From Comamonadaceae bacterium (GTDB lineage: Bacteria; Pseudomonadota; Gammaproteobacteria; Burkholderiales; Burkholderiaceae_C), in the NCBI GenBank assembly GCA_947464665.1, contig CANHXV010000106.1, positions 1 through 7,018 on the forward strand: a stretch of DNA of 7,018 nt. The letters run 5' to 3'. Positions within the stretch are counted from its first letter, which is position 1; each line of letters begins with the position of its first letter. The position numbers were made by a program, and so were the translations under genes. The notes under the pieces were generated by a model. The model saw nothing but the letters and a program-made list of their open reading frames with translations, had not been told where the DNA came from and made no database searches. Of the stretch, positions 1 to 6,723 are shown in pieces.

Positions 1-228
1 AAGGGGATCACGGAATGGATTCATGGCTGGAAAGCCAAGGGATGGCGAACCGCCGCCAAGCAGCCCGTTAAAAATGCAGATTTATGGCAAAAATTAGACC
101 TTTTGGTTGTCAATTCGGGGCACCAAATTGAATGGCGGTGGGTCAAGGGCCACGCTGGGGATCCAGGCAATGAAAGGGCGGACGCCTTGGCCAACTTGGG
201 CGTCGACAAAGCCCTTGGCAAGATTTAG
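1..228 (+). CDS. rnhA: Ribonuclease HI, C-terminal 75 residues (5' end outside the window)
   Basis: RNase HI cuts the RNA strand of RNA-DNA hybrids in the cytoplasm, for example R-loops and primer remnants. The frame is open from base 1 to a TAG at 226-228, and the start lies upstream of the window. The visible part begins at GITEWIHGWK and continues with GWRTAAKQPVKNADLW, which closely matches the handle and following helix of E. coli RNase HI. It then has WVKGHAGDPGNERADALA. In that last block the His (visible residue 51) and the Asp (visible residue 61) correspond to the catalytic-loop His and the last metal-binding Asp of the family. The other acidic active-site residues lie in the missing part. 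The protein ends soon after this block, as is usual for bacterial RNase HI. It is unrelated in function to the efflux genes downstream and is separated from them by a probable terminator. Confidence 0.95.
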   Translation, partial: KGITEWIHGWKAKGWRTAAKQPVKNADLWQKLDLLVVNSGHQIEWRWVKGHAGDPGNERADALANLGVDKALGKI

Positions 229-263
229 CGCCATTCAACGGAAGCTCCTAGGGGGCGCTTTTT
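227..263 (+). terminator. Probable intrinsic terminator of rnhA
   Basis: AGCGCC at 227-232, which overlaps the rnhA stop codon, is complementary to GGCGCT at 254-259. The right arm is followed directly by Ts at 260-263. A competing inner stem is GCTCC at 244-248 with GGGGC at 252-256, including one G-T pair and a TAG loop. Either fold gives a GC-rich hairpin next to a short T-run. The T-run is short and the outer loop is long (21 bases), so efficiency is uncertain. The position right after rnhA and before a separate operon fits a terminator. Confidence 0.5.
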
Positions 264-310
264 GAAATGCGCCGAAAGTAAGGATTTTTTGTCAGGCTGC
301 CACGAGGTTT

Positions 311-338
311 TTGCCAATAGATAGAAAAGCCCAATAAC
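311..338 (+). promoter_or_regulatory. Candidate sigma-70-type promoter for the efflux operon
   Basis: TTGCCA at 311-316 matches five of six bases of the -35 consensus. AATAAC at 333-338 matches four of six bases of the -10 consensus. The spacer is 16 bases. The site lies 44 bases before the adaptor start codon and after the rnhA terminator, where a promoter for the two-gene operon is expected. Such matches are common by chance, so this is a prediction only. Confidence 0.35.
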
Positions 339-370
339 TGTTACATTTCCAAACTGTTTTGGGTACTGTT
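336..370 (+). repeat. Three short direct repeats (ACTGTT), possible operator region
   Basis: AACTGTT occurs at 336-342 and 352-358, and TACTGTT at 364-370, so the hexamer ACTGTT appears three times in 34 bases. Spacing is 16 and then 12 bases. The middle copy lies inside a small inverted repeat, CCAAA at 349-353 and TTTGG at 358-362. The block covers the end of the candidate -10 box and the presumed 5' untranslated region of the efflux operon, a usual place for a repressor site. No regulator gene is in the window. Function is inferred from position and repetition alone. Confidence 0.3.
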
Positions 371-381
371 CGGAATCTCTG

Positions 382-1707
382 ATGTCTTTCAAAAAACCTT
401 ATCTCGCCATTGCGCTACTTGGTGTGGCCCTTGCTTCAGGTGCAGCATGGTGGCTTCAAAATAAACCTGCAGTGCCAAAGGCAGAGGTTTCTGCTTCTGG
501 TGCACCTGGAGGTGCTCCTGCTGCAGCGCCAAGTCCGGGAGCTCCCCAACGACCGCCTGCCGTAGAAGTGGCCAAGGTTGAAAAAGCCATGTTGGTGGAC
601 GAGACCCAATCGGTTGGAAGTTTGCGTTCATTTCAAGGTGTGATCTTGCGCCCAGAGGTGGGTGGCCGCGTCAGCCAGGTGCTTTTCAAGGACGGACAAA
701 AGGTTAAAAAGGGTCAAATCTTGGTCCAGTTTGACGACCAATTGCCTGCAGCACAACTGGCCCAGTCCAAAGCCGAGTTGTCGATCGCTCAAGCCAACCA
801 CACGCGGAATCAAGAACTTGTAGCGCAAAATTTCATCAGCAAACGTTCGTTAGACGAATCTGATGCTGCGCTTCAAGTGGCACAAGCCAAATTGGCATTG
901 GCCCAAGCCACCTTACAACGCTTGAAAGTGCTTGCTCCTTTCGATGGCACAGCAGGTTTGCGTCAAATTAACGTGGGTGACTATTTGAAAGATGGCACCG
1001 ACATGGTTAACGTCGAAGACATTGAAGCTGTTTTGCTTGACTTCAGATTGCCAGAGCGTTTCCAAGCCAAAATTAAACAAGGGCAAAAAGCACAGGTGAC
1101 CATGGATGCCTTGCCGGGCCGTCAATTCACAGCCGTCATTCAGGCCATTGATCCTTTGATTGATGCCAATGGCCGTTCTGTAGGTGTGCGTGGTTGTATC
1201 GACAACCGCCAAATGCAATTGCGCCCCGGTATGTTTGCACGCGTCAATGCTGTGTTTGGTGAGCGTGATGACGCCTTGGTCATACCTGAAGAGGCCATCG
1301 TGCCGCAAGGCGGCCGTTCCACAGTGGTTCGTGTCGTTCCAGGATCGAACAAAGACGAATACATCTCTGAAAGAGTCACTGTCAAGATTGGCATTCGCCA
1401 AGTTGGACGGGTAGAGGTTCTGGAAGGTTTATCTTTGGGCGATTCTGTGGTGGTCGCAGGTCAGCAGCGCATTCAAAAGGAAGGCACTGTGGTGCGTATT
1501 GTGGACACTTCAAAAGCCCAAGGCGGTGGCCCCAGCAATGCTGCAGCTGCCAAGCCTGAAGCCGCAAGCAATGCGCAAAAACCTACTGAAAAGACTGCAG
1601 AAAAATCTGGCCCTAAGGGCGGCAATGCAGGTCAAATTAAGGACGCTAAAGCTCAAGCTGTCAGTGGCGAGAATCCATGTACACGAGGTTTGAATGCAAC
1701 TCGCTGA
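382..1707 (+). CDS. RND efflux periplasmic adaptor subunit (membrane fusion protein, HlyD/AcrA superfamily)
   Basis: This protein of 441 residues should bridge the inner-membrane pump and an outer-membrane channel. Residues 1-28 form a basic start plus hydrophobic segment (signal or anchor, no lipobox), followed by a Pro/Ala/Gly-rich linker to about 58. The first lipoyl half spans about 87-119 (LRPEVGGRV...KVKKGQILVQFDD). An alpha-helical hairpin, about 120-183, carries R142, L146 and S153 in the R-x3-L-x6-S pattern associated with docking to TolC-like channels. The second lipoyl half starts at APFDG (185-189), then a beta-barrel runs to about 293 and a membrane-proximal domain from about 297 (DALVIPEEAIVP) to 374. 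The last roughly 64 residues are a low-complexity Ala/Lys/Glu/Gly tail. The ATG is preceded by a weak GGA seven bases upstream (372-374) and begins a good export signal. The gene overlaps the pump gene by 14 bases, so the two form an operon. The family is clear; the substrate cannot be read from the sequence. Confidence 0.93.
   Translation: MSFKKPYLAIALLGVALASGAAWWLQNKPAVPKAEVSASGAPGGAPAAAPSPGAPQRPPAVEVAKVEKAMLVDETQSVGSLRSFQGVILRPEVGGRVSQVLFKDGQKVKKGQILVQFDDQLPAAQLAQSKAELSIAQANHTRNQELVAQNFISKRSLDESDAALQVAQAKLALAQATLQRLKVLAPFDGTAGLRQINVGDYLKDGTDMVNVEDIEAVLLDFRLPERFQAKIKQGQKAQVTMDALPGRQFTAVIQAIDPLIDANGRSVGVRGCIDNRQMQLRPGMFARVNAVFGERDDALVIPEEAIVPQGGRSTVVRVVPGSNKDEYISERVTVKIGIRQVGRVEVLEGLSLGDSVVVAGQQRIQKEGTVVRIVDTSKAQGGGPSNAAAAKPEAASNAQKPTEKTAEKSGPKGGNAGQIKDAKAQAVSGENPCTRGLNATR
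1685..1689 (+). promoter_or_regulatory. Ribosome binding site of the RND pump, inside the adaptor gene
   Basis: GAGGT at 1685-1689 lies four bases before the ATG at 1694-1696. It is the best Shine-Dalgarno match at any gene start in the window and supports this start for the pump. It sits within the last codons of the adaptor gene, whose TGA is at 1705-1707, so ribosomes finishing the adaptor pass directly over the pump start. This suggests translational coupling. Confidence 0.6.
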
Positions 1708-4700
1708 AACATCCATTCGTAGGCCGGTTTTTGCGACCGTTTTATCGCTGCTCATTCTTTTGATCGGTGCTGTCAGTTTCAACCGCCTTTCTTTGCGTGA
1801 GTATCCGAAGATCGACGAGCCTACTGTCACGGTCAGTGTGAAATACCCCGGGGCATCGGCCGAGGTGATAGAGTCGCAAGTGACCAAGCCTCTGGAAGAC
1901 TCCATTGCTGGCATTGATGCTGTCGATGTCATCACTTCCATCAGCCGAGCTGATCAATCTCAAATTACAGTTCGTTTTCGCCTAGAAAAAGACGCGGACA
2001 CGGCCGCAGCAGAAGTACGCGACCGGACCTCTAGAATTCGCGGCCGCTTGCCACAAGCCATTGAGGAGCCCGTCATTGCCAAGGTGGAGGCAGATGCCTT
2101 TCCTGTTATTTGGTTGGCTTTCGCTAGTGACACATTGTCACCCCTTCAAATCAATGATCTGATCAATCGAGTTGTGAAGCCGCGTCTCCAGACTGTGACG
2201 GGCGTTGCCGATGTTCGTATATTTGGTGAGCGCAAATACGCCATGCGCGTTTGGCTGGATGCTGAACGCATGGCAGCGTACCGCCTGACCTCACAAGACG
2301 TTGAAGATGCCATACGTCGCAGCAATTTAGAGTTGCCAGCAGGTCGGATCGAGTCACAGCAGCGCGAGTTCAGTGTCACCTCTCAAACCGATCTGATCAA
2401 AGCGGGTCAATTTGGTGACATCACCATTCGCAATGTGAATGGCTTTCCCATCAAGATTCGTGACGTGGCCAAAGTCGAAGAGGATGCTGCGGATGACCGC
2501 AGTCGAGTTCGTTTGAATGGCATGCCCTCCATTTCAGCTGGCGTGATTCGACAAGCTACAGCCAACCCCTTGGAATTGTCCAAAGGCGTTCGCGCAATGA
2601 TCCCAAAGTTGCAGCAGGATTTGCCGGGTGACATTGTGATCAATGTGGCCAACGACAACTCTGTGTTCATTGATAAATCCATTAAGAGCGTTTTCAAAAC
2701 CATCCTTGAAGCTGTCATTTTGGTGGCGATTGTGATTTTTGTTTTTCTGAGAACCCTGCGTGCTTCCATCATTCCCATCATTACCATTCCAGTCAGCCTG
2801 ATTGGCACTTTCGCCATGATGGCGCTTGCAGGTTTCACAATCAATACCCTGACATTGCTGGCCTTGGTGTTGGCCATCGGCTTGGTGGTGGACGATGCCA
2901 TTGTGATGTTAGAGAACATTTACCGTCACATTGAAGAAGGACTCGATCCGTTCTCTGCATCCATCAAGGGCGCCAAAGAAATTGGCTTTGCCATTGTGGC
3001 CATGTCGCTCACCTTGGCAGCGGTGTTTGCACCTTTGGCTTTCACGCCAGGACGAACAGGTAAGTTGTTCAGTGAATTTGCTTTGGCCTTGGCCGGCGCT
3101 GTGCTGGTCTCTTGCTTGGTGGCGCTCACCTTGTCGCCTATGTTGAGTTCTTTGCTGCTGCGACACAACCCGAATCCGAATTTCTTTGACAGGTTCATGG
3201 AAAAAGTCCTTACGGGCTTGTCCAATGGCTATGAGAATTTACTCACCCTGGTCTTGAAAAAAGCCCGTTGGTTAGTGGTCTTGATCATGGCTTCCTGTGG
3301 TGTTGGCATTGTGTTGGTGTACCCCTCCATGAAGCAAGAACTCTCGCCATTGGAAGATCGAGGCACCATTTTGGCAACGGTGACATCACCCGATGGATCG
3401 ACATTGGATTACACCGATAGGTATGCCAAGACCCTTGAAAAAATTGGCAGTACTTATCCAGAATTTGATCGAATTTTTGCTAACTTAGGCAATCCAACCG
3501 TTGCGCAAGGCAGTGTCATCTACCGAGCCGTCGACTGGGATGATCGCAAGCGCACAACCCTTGAAATTGCGCGCGAAATGCAAGGTAAATTCAACGGCAT
3601 TGCGGGTATCAACGCTTTCCCCATCACGCCTCCTTCCCTGGGTCAAGGTTTCCGCGAGCGTCCCGTTAACTTTGTCATTCAAACCTCTGACAGCTACCAG
3701 AATTTGAATGCAGTCACACGTCAAATGTTGGACGAAATTGCCAAGAATCCTGGCTTCATTGCGCCTGACGTCGATTTGCGATTGAACAAGCCTGAACTGC
3801 GAATTGATGTAGATCGAATCAAAGCCACTGAGTTGGGCGTGAGCGTAGATGTGGTTGCGCGTGCCATAGAAACCATGTTGGGCGGCCGCGTCGTGACTCG
3901 ATACAAACGTGATGCTGAACAATATGACGTGATTGTGCAAACGCAAGTGAGTGGCCGCAATACGCCAGATGACATTGACAAAATTTACGTTCGTGGCCGA
4001 AACGACAGTGTCATTCCATTAAGCGCATTGGTCAAAGTTCGTGAGAGTGTGTCGCCACGCGAATTGAATCACTTTGGCCAGCGTCGGTCTGTGTCGATCA
4101 CGGCTAACTTATCCCCTGATTATGCCTTGGGCGACGCTCTGAAATTCCTAGACAAAACGGCTGCAGGCATTTTAAAGACGGGTTACTCCACAGAACTCAA
4201 TGGTACGTCGCGTGAATTTAGAAATTCACAAGGCGCTCTGGTCATTGTGTTTGTGTTGGCTTTGTTCTTTATCTTTTTGGTCTTGGCCGCTCAATTTGAA
4301 AGTTTTGTTGACCCCTTGGTCATCATGTTGTCGGTACCTTTGTCGATGTTTGGTGCCCTGATGACGCTGAAAATGACGGGTGGTACGCTCAATGTGTACT
4401 CTCAAATCGGCTTGATCACATTGGTCGGCTTGATCACTAAGCATGGTATTTTAATTGTGGAGTTTACGAACCAGTTGCGAGAGCAGGGTGTCGAAACTTT
4501 TGATGCCATAGTGAAAGCTTCTAGCCAACGCTTGCGCCCCATTCTGATGACCACGGGTGCCATGGTGTTCGGTGCTCTGCCATTGGCCCTTGCGACAGGC
4601 GCAGGTTCTGAAAGCCGTATTCAAATTGGCTGGGTCATTGTGGGGGGCATGAGTTTCGGAACGCTGTTAACTGTCTTCGTGGTGCCCACCATGTACTCGC

Positions 4701-4780
4701 TCTTTGCGCGCAAAAAAATTCCTGGCGCCAACAAAGCCGATGCGCTGGACCAACCCGCAAGTTCAGTGCATCAGCACTGA
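1694..4780 (+). CDS. RND-family multidrug efflux pump, inner-membrane permease (HAE-1/AcrB type)
   Basis: This is a proton-driven exporter of 1028 residues, the normal full length for the family. TM1 lies at about residues 11-31 and is followed by a large periplasmic porter region. TM2-TM6 fall within about 336-482, TM7 is at about 527-546, a second periplasmic region follows, and TM8-TM12 lie within about 849-1007. The proton-relay residues are all present: D400 and D401 in TM4 (GLVVDDAIVMLEN), K916 in TM10 (GLITKHGILIVEF), and R946 and T953 at the start of TM11 (RLRPILMTT). These match AcrB D407, D408, K940, R971 and T978. The start MQLAETSIRRPVFA is the typical family N-terminus. The paired adaptor overlaps upstream, and no outer-membrane channel follows, because the next gene is convergent moeA. 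The sequence resembles MexI-like pumps more than heavy-metal (CusA-type) RND proteins, so organic substrates are likely but cannot be named. Confidence 0.96.
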   Translation: MQLAETSIRRPVFATVLSLLILLIGAVSFNRLSLREYPKIDEPTVTVSVKYPGASAEVIESQVTKPLEDSIAGIDAVDVITSISRADQSQITVRFRLEKDADTAAAEVRDRTSRIRGRLPQAIEEPVIAKVEADAFPVIWLAFASDTLSPLQINDLINRVVKPRLQTVTGVADVRIFGERKYAMRVWLDAERMAAYRLTSQDVEDAIRRSNLELPAGRIESQQREFSVTSQTDLIKAGQFGDITIRNVNGFPIKIRDVAKVEEDAADDRSRVRLNGMPSISAGVIRQATANPLELSKGVRAMIPKLQQDLPGDIVINVANDNSVFIDKSIKSVFKTILEAVILVAIVIFVFLRTLRASIIPIITIPVSLIGTFAMMALAGFTINTLTLLALVLAIGLVVDDAIVMLENIYRHIEEGLDPFSASIKGAKEIGFAIVAMSLTLAAVFAPLAFTPGRTGKLFSEFALALAGAVLVSCLVALTLSPMLSSLLLRHNPNPNFFDRFMEKVLTGLSNGYENLLTLVLKKARWLVVLIMASCGVGIVLVYPSMKQELSPLEDRGTILATVTSPDGSTLDYTDRYAKTLEKIGSTYPEFDRIFANLGNPTVAQGSVIYRAVDWDDRKRTTLEIAREMQGKFNGIAGINAFPITPPSLGQGFRERPVNFVIQTSDSYQNLNAVTRQMLDEIAKNPGFIAPDVDLRLNKPELRIDVDRIKATELGVSVDVVARAIETMLGGRVVTRYKRDAEQYDVIVQTQVSGRNTPDDIDKIYVRGRNDSVIPLSALVKVRESVSPRELNHFGQRRSVSITANLSPDYALGDALKFLDKTAAGILKTGYSTELNGTSREFRNSQGALVIVFVLALFFIFLVLAAQFESFVDPLVIMLSVPLSMFGALMTLKMTGGTLNVYSQIGLITLVGLITKHGILIVEFTNQLREQGVETFDAIVKASSQRLRPILMTTGAMVFGALPLALATGAGSESRIQIGWVIVGGMSFGTLLTVFVVPTMYSLFARKKIPGANKADALDQPASSVHQH
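4763..4780. terminator. Perfect 7-bp inverted repeat between convergent genes; possible two-way 3'-end hairpin
   Basis: TCAGTGC at 4763-4769 and GCACTGA at 4774-4780 are perfect reverse complements around an ATCA loop. The right arm contains the pump's TGA stop. Being symmetric, the hairpin forms in transcripts from both strands: over the stop codon of the pump, and about ten bases past the moeA stop (TAA, complement of 4790-4792). Neither side has a T-run, so it is not a standard intrinsic terminator. It may protect RNA 3' ends, assist Rho-dependent termination, or be chance. Confidence 0.35.
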
Positions 4781-4789
4781 CACAGCCGT

Positions 4790-6067
4790 TTAAAGCACCA
4801 ACACGTCCACCCAGTCACCCAACTGGGCTGTACCTTGTGGGTGCGATAAAACAATCAAACCATTGGCTTGCACCATGGAACTCAATACACCGGAGCCTTG
4901 ATTGCCGGTGGTGATCACTTGAAGTTCACCTTCCGCATTGCGAGAAACAATGCCGCGTTGGTATTCTGTTCTACCTGGTTTTTTGCGCAACACTTCCTGC
5001 GTTCTGGCCCTGAGCATCGGCAGGGGCGTGGCTGTGCTCCCCATCATTTTCAGCAAGGCAGGTTTGACAAAAGCCAAAAATGTGACCATGACCGCGACAG
5101 GATTGCCTGGCAGTCCAAATAAAACGGCTGAGCGCTGGCCTTTTTGAATTCGGCCGACTGCCATCGGCCGACCGGGTCGCATGGCGATTTTCCAAAATAC
5201 CACATCACCCAACTTCTTCATCATGGCCTTGGTGAAATCGGCTTCGCCCACACTCACCCCGCCGCTGGTGATGATGGCATCAGCTTGCTCTGCGGCCTTG
5301 TTAAAGGCTTGCTCTAGCAAGTCAGGTTCGTCTTTGACAACGCCCATGTCAATCATCTCGCAGCCCAATGCTTGCAGCATGCCATGCACCGTGTACCGGT
5401 TGCTGTCATAGACTGCACCTTCGCGGGGCGCTTCGCCCAAACTCAAAATTTCATCGCCCGTTGAGAAATAAGCCACCCGCAAGCGACGCACCACCAAGAC
5501 ATTGGGAACCCCCAAGCTGGCCAGTAGTCCTGCTGCTGCAGGCGTAATCGAGGCACCCTTCAGAAGGGCGGGTTGCCCCTGCGTGATGTCTTCGCCGCAC
5601 AAGCGGCGGTTGTCGCCTGCCTTGAGCAGTCCGGCGGGAATTTCAATGGTTTGGCTTGCTGTGATGTGGCAAAGTTCTTGGGGCACCACCGTGTTCAGGC
5701 CTTTGGGCATGATGGCTCCGGTCATGATTTTCACGCATTCGCCAGCGTTCACAGCGCCTTCCCATGCTTTGCCCGCAAGCGCGGTACCCACCACCTTGAG
5801 TGACAAGGCTTGTGAGTCACTCAATTGGGCACCATCAAAGGCAAAGCCATCCATGGCGGAGTTGTCGTGCGGTGGCACATTGATGGGGCTGATCACGTCT
5901 TGCGCAGTGACTCTGCCCAGTGCTGCGAAGATGTCGACTGATTCTGAGTCTTGTACTGGCGTCACCAAGTGATCCAGAAAATTCAAGACCTCGTTGGCCG
6001 GAAGTGCCTGCGGGTCATAAGCTTCAAGTTGTGCGGCAATGTCAGCCAGTGACGGTGGTTGTGTCAT
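4790..6067 (-). CDS. moeA: Molybdopterin molybdotransferase (molybdenum insertion)
   Basis: MoeA inserts molybdate into adenylylated molybdopterin, the step that places the metal in the cofactor, in the cytoplasm. The protein has 425 residues, close to the usual 400-420. A MoeA N-terminal region spans about 1-185 and contains PPHDNSAMDGFA (65-76, key Asp 68), TGA (116-118) and GED (158-160). A MoCF_biosynth domain spans about 195-335 with STGDE (202-206), SGGVSVGEADFTK (268-280, D277), FWKIAMRPGRP (291-301) and GLPGNP (318-323). A MoeA C-terminal domain follows from about 350. The second basic residue of the FWK block is Arg 297, where E. coli has Lys; I take this as a conservative change. 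The start ATG overlaps the mobA stop as ATGA, and no strong Shine-Dalgarno sequence precedes it, which points to translational coupling. It is the last gene of the minus-strand cluster and ends 9 bases from the pump's stop. Confidence 0.96.
   Translation of the reverse strand: MTQPPSLADIAAQLEAYDPQALPANEVLNFLDHLVTPVQDSESVDIFAALGRVTAQDVISPINVPPHDNSAMDGFAFDGAQLSDSQALSLKVVGTALAGKAWEGAVNAGECVKIMTGAIMPKGLNTVVPQELCHITASQTIEIPAGLLKAGDNRRLCGEDITQGQPALLKGASITPAAAGLLASLGVPNVLVVRRLRVAYFSTGDEILSLGEAPREGAVYDSNRYTVHGMLQALGCEMIDMGVVKDEPDLLEQAFNKAAEQADAIITSGGVSVGEADFTKAMMKKLGDVVFWKIAMRPGRPMAVGRIQKGQRSAVLFGLPGNPVAVMVTFLAFVKPALLKMMGSTATPLPMLRARTQEVLRKKPGRTEYQRGIVSRNAEGELQVITTGNQGSGVLSSMVQANGLIVLSHPQGTAQLGDWVDVLVL
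6064..6067 (-). promoter_or_regulatory. ATGA stop-start overlap of mobA and moeA
   Basis: On the minus strand the bases read ATGA: the moeA start ATG (6067-6065) shares two bases with the mobA stop TGA (6066-6064). The upstream bases offer only a weak ribosome binding site, so termination-reinitiation coupling of the two cofactor genes is likely. Confidence 0.6.
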
Positions 6068-6687
6068 GTGGTTTGTTCGAGGCGGTGCAGTTCTTCGAGG
6101 GTATTGGCATTAAAGAAGGCACGGGGGTCAACATCGGCTGTGTCAAAGGGCACCAGTACCGTTTTGTGCAAGGCTGTCCAGGCGTCAATTTTTCGCCCGC
6201 CCGATTGCATGAACTTGACCAAACTTTCTAACAAGTTCACCCGCATCAAACAAAAGACGGGTTGCGCTCGTACAGTGCCGTCTTCTTCTCTGGCGGCGGC
6301 CACTGTGATGTCAGCTTCTTCAGAAATTAAGGTGTCCAACAAACGCTGCGCTAAATTGAATGGAAACAAGGGGCTGTCGCAAGGCACGGTTAGCAGCAAG
6401 TCTGTTTCACAGCGTTCAAGGCCTGTTAAAAATCCGGCAAGGGGGCCTGCAAAACCATCCGTGCTGTCCGGCCATACTTGCACCCCAAATGATTCATAGG
6501 CCGACAAGTTGCGATTGGCCACCACCATGATCTGTGACAAAGGCTCAGACGTTTGCATTTGCAGGCGCATGAGGGTGTGAAGGGTCAGTGGGGTGCCATT
6601 GAAATTTTGCAAACCTTTGTCAATGCCGCCCATGCGCGCACCTCGACCGCCGGCCAAAATCAAGCCTGTCATGCTCAGATCGTTCAT
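6064..6687 (-). CDS. mobA: Molybdenum cofactor guanylyltransferase
   Basis: MobA transfers GMP from GTP to molybdenum cofactor, giving the guanine-dinucleotide form used by DMSO-reductase-family enzymes such as nitrate and formate oxidoreductases. From the ATG at 6687-6685 the protein has 207 residues, near the usual 190-210. The nucleotide-binding start is present: LILAGGRGARMGGIDKG at residues 9-25 with R18, G20 and K24. NRN (58-60), D74, GPLAG (81-85) and PCDSP with the metal-binding D104 follow, then the family's late SGGRKI block, and FFNANTLEEL near the C-terminus. An upstream in-frame TTG at 6714-6712 would add nine residues, and an internal ATG at 6672-6670 would remove five. I prefer 6687 because it is an ATG, leaves a short leader before LAGG as in E. 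coli MobA, and has GGAA upstream, though that lies somewhat far away (11 bases). It sits between moaA (gap 36 bases) and moeA (4-base overlap). Confidence 0.94.
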   Translation of the reverse strand: MNDLSMTGLILAGGRGARMGGIDKGLQNFNGTPLTLHTLMRLQMQTSEPLSQIMVVANRNLSAYESFGVQVWPDSTDGFAGPLAGFLTGLERCETDLLLTVPCDSPLFPFNLAQRLLDTLISEEADITVAAAREEDGTVRAQPVFCLMRVNLLESLVKFMQSGGRKIDAWTALHKTVLVPFDTADVDPRAFFNANTLEELHRLEQTT

Positions 6688-6723
6688 GTAGAAAATTGTT
6701 CCATAGATGTCCAATGAATGAGA

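Noticed and set aside
913..1401. Long minus-strand open frame (162 codons) inside the adaptor gene.
   Set aside because: It lies entirely antisense to a clear adaptor domain structure, shows no recognisable motif and has no supporting context; it is a shadow frame.
2030..2049. Overlapping XbaI, EcoRI and NotI sites (TCTAGAATTCGCGGCCGC at 2030-2047), with GAATTCGCGGCCGCTT at 2034-2049 looking like a cloning linker or standard assembly prefix.
   Set aside because: The bases are in frame in the pump gene and encode TSRIRGRLPQA, which fits the conserved R-x-R-x2-LP segment of RND pumps. The frame is unbroken on both sides, so this is a coincidence of codons and not vector sequence.
2407..2919. 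Long minus-strand open frame (170 codons) inside the pump gene.
   Set aside because: It is antisense to conserved porter and TM2-TM4 sequence of the pump and has a Met/Ser/Thr-rich composition that mirrors the hydrophobic codons opposite; no family resemblance was seen.
4408..4440. Near-tandem repeat of GGCTTGATCAC inside the pump gene.
   Set aside because: It encodes IGLITLVGLITK in TM10, a known family feature around the proton-relay Lys916. The DNA repeat follows from the repeated residues.
5502..5972. Plus-strand open frame (156 codons) opposite moeA.
   Set aside because: It is fully antisense to conserved MoeA motifs, has no ribosome binding site that I can see and no recognisable product.
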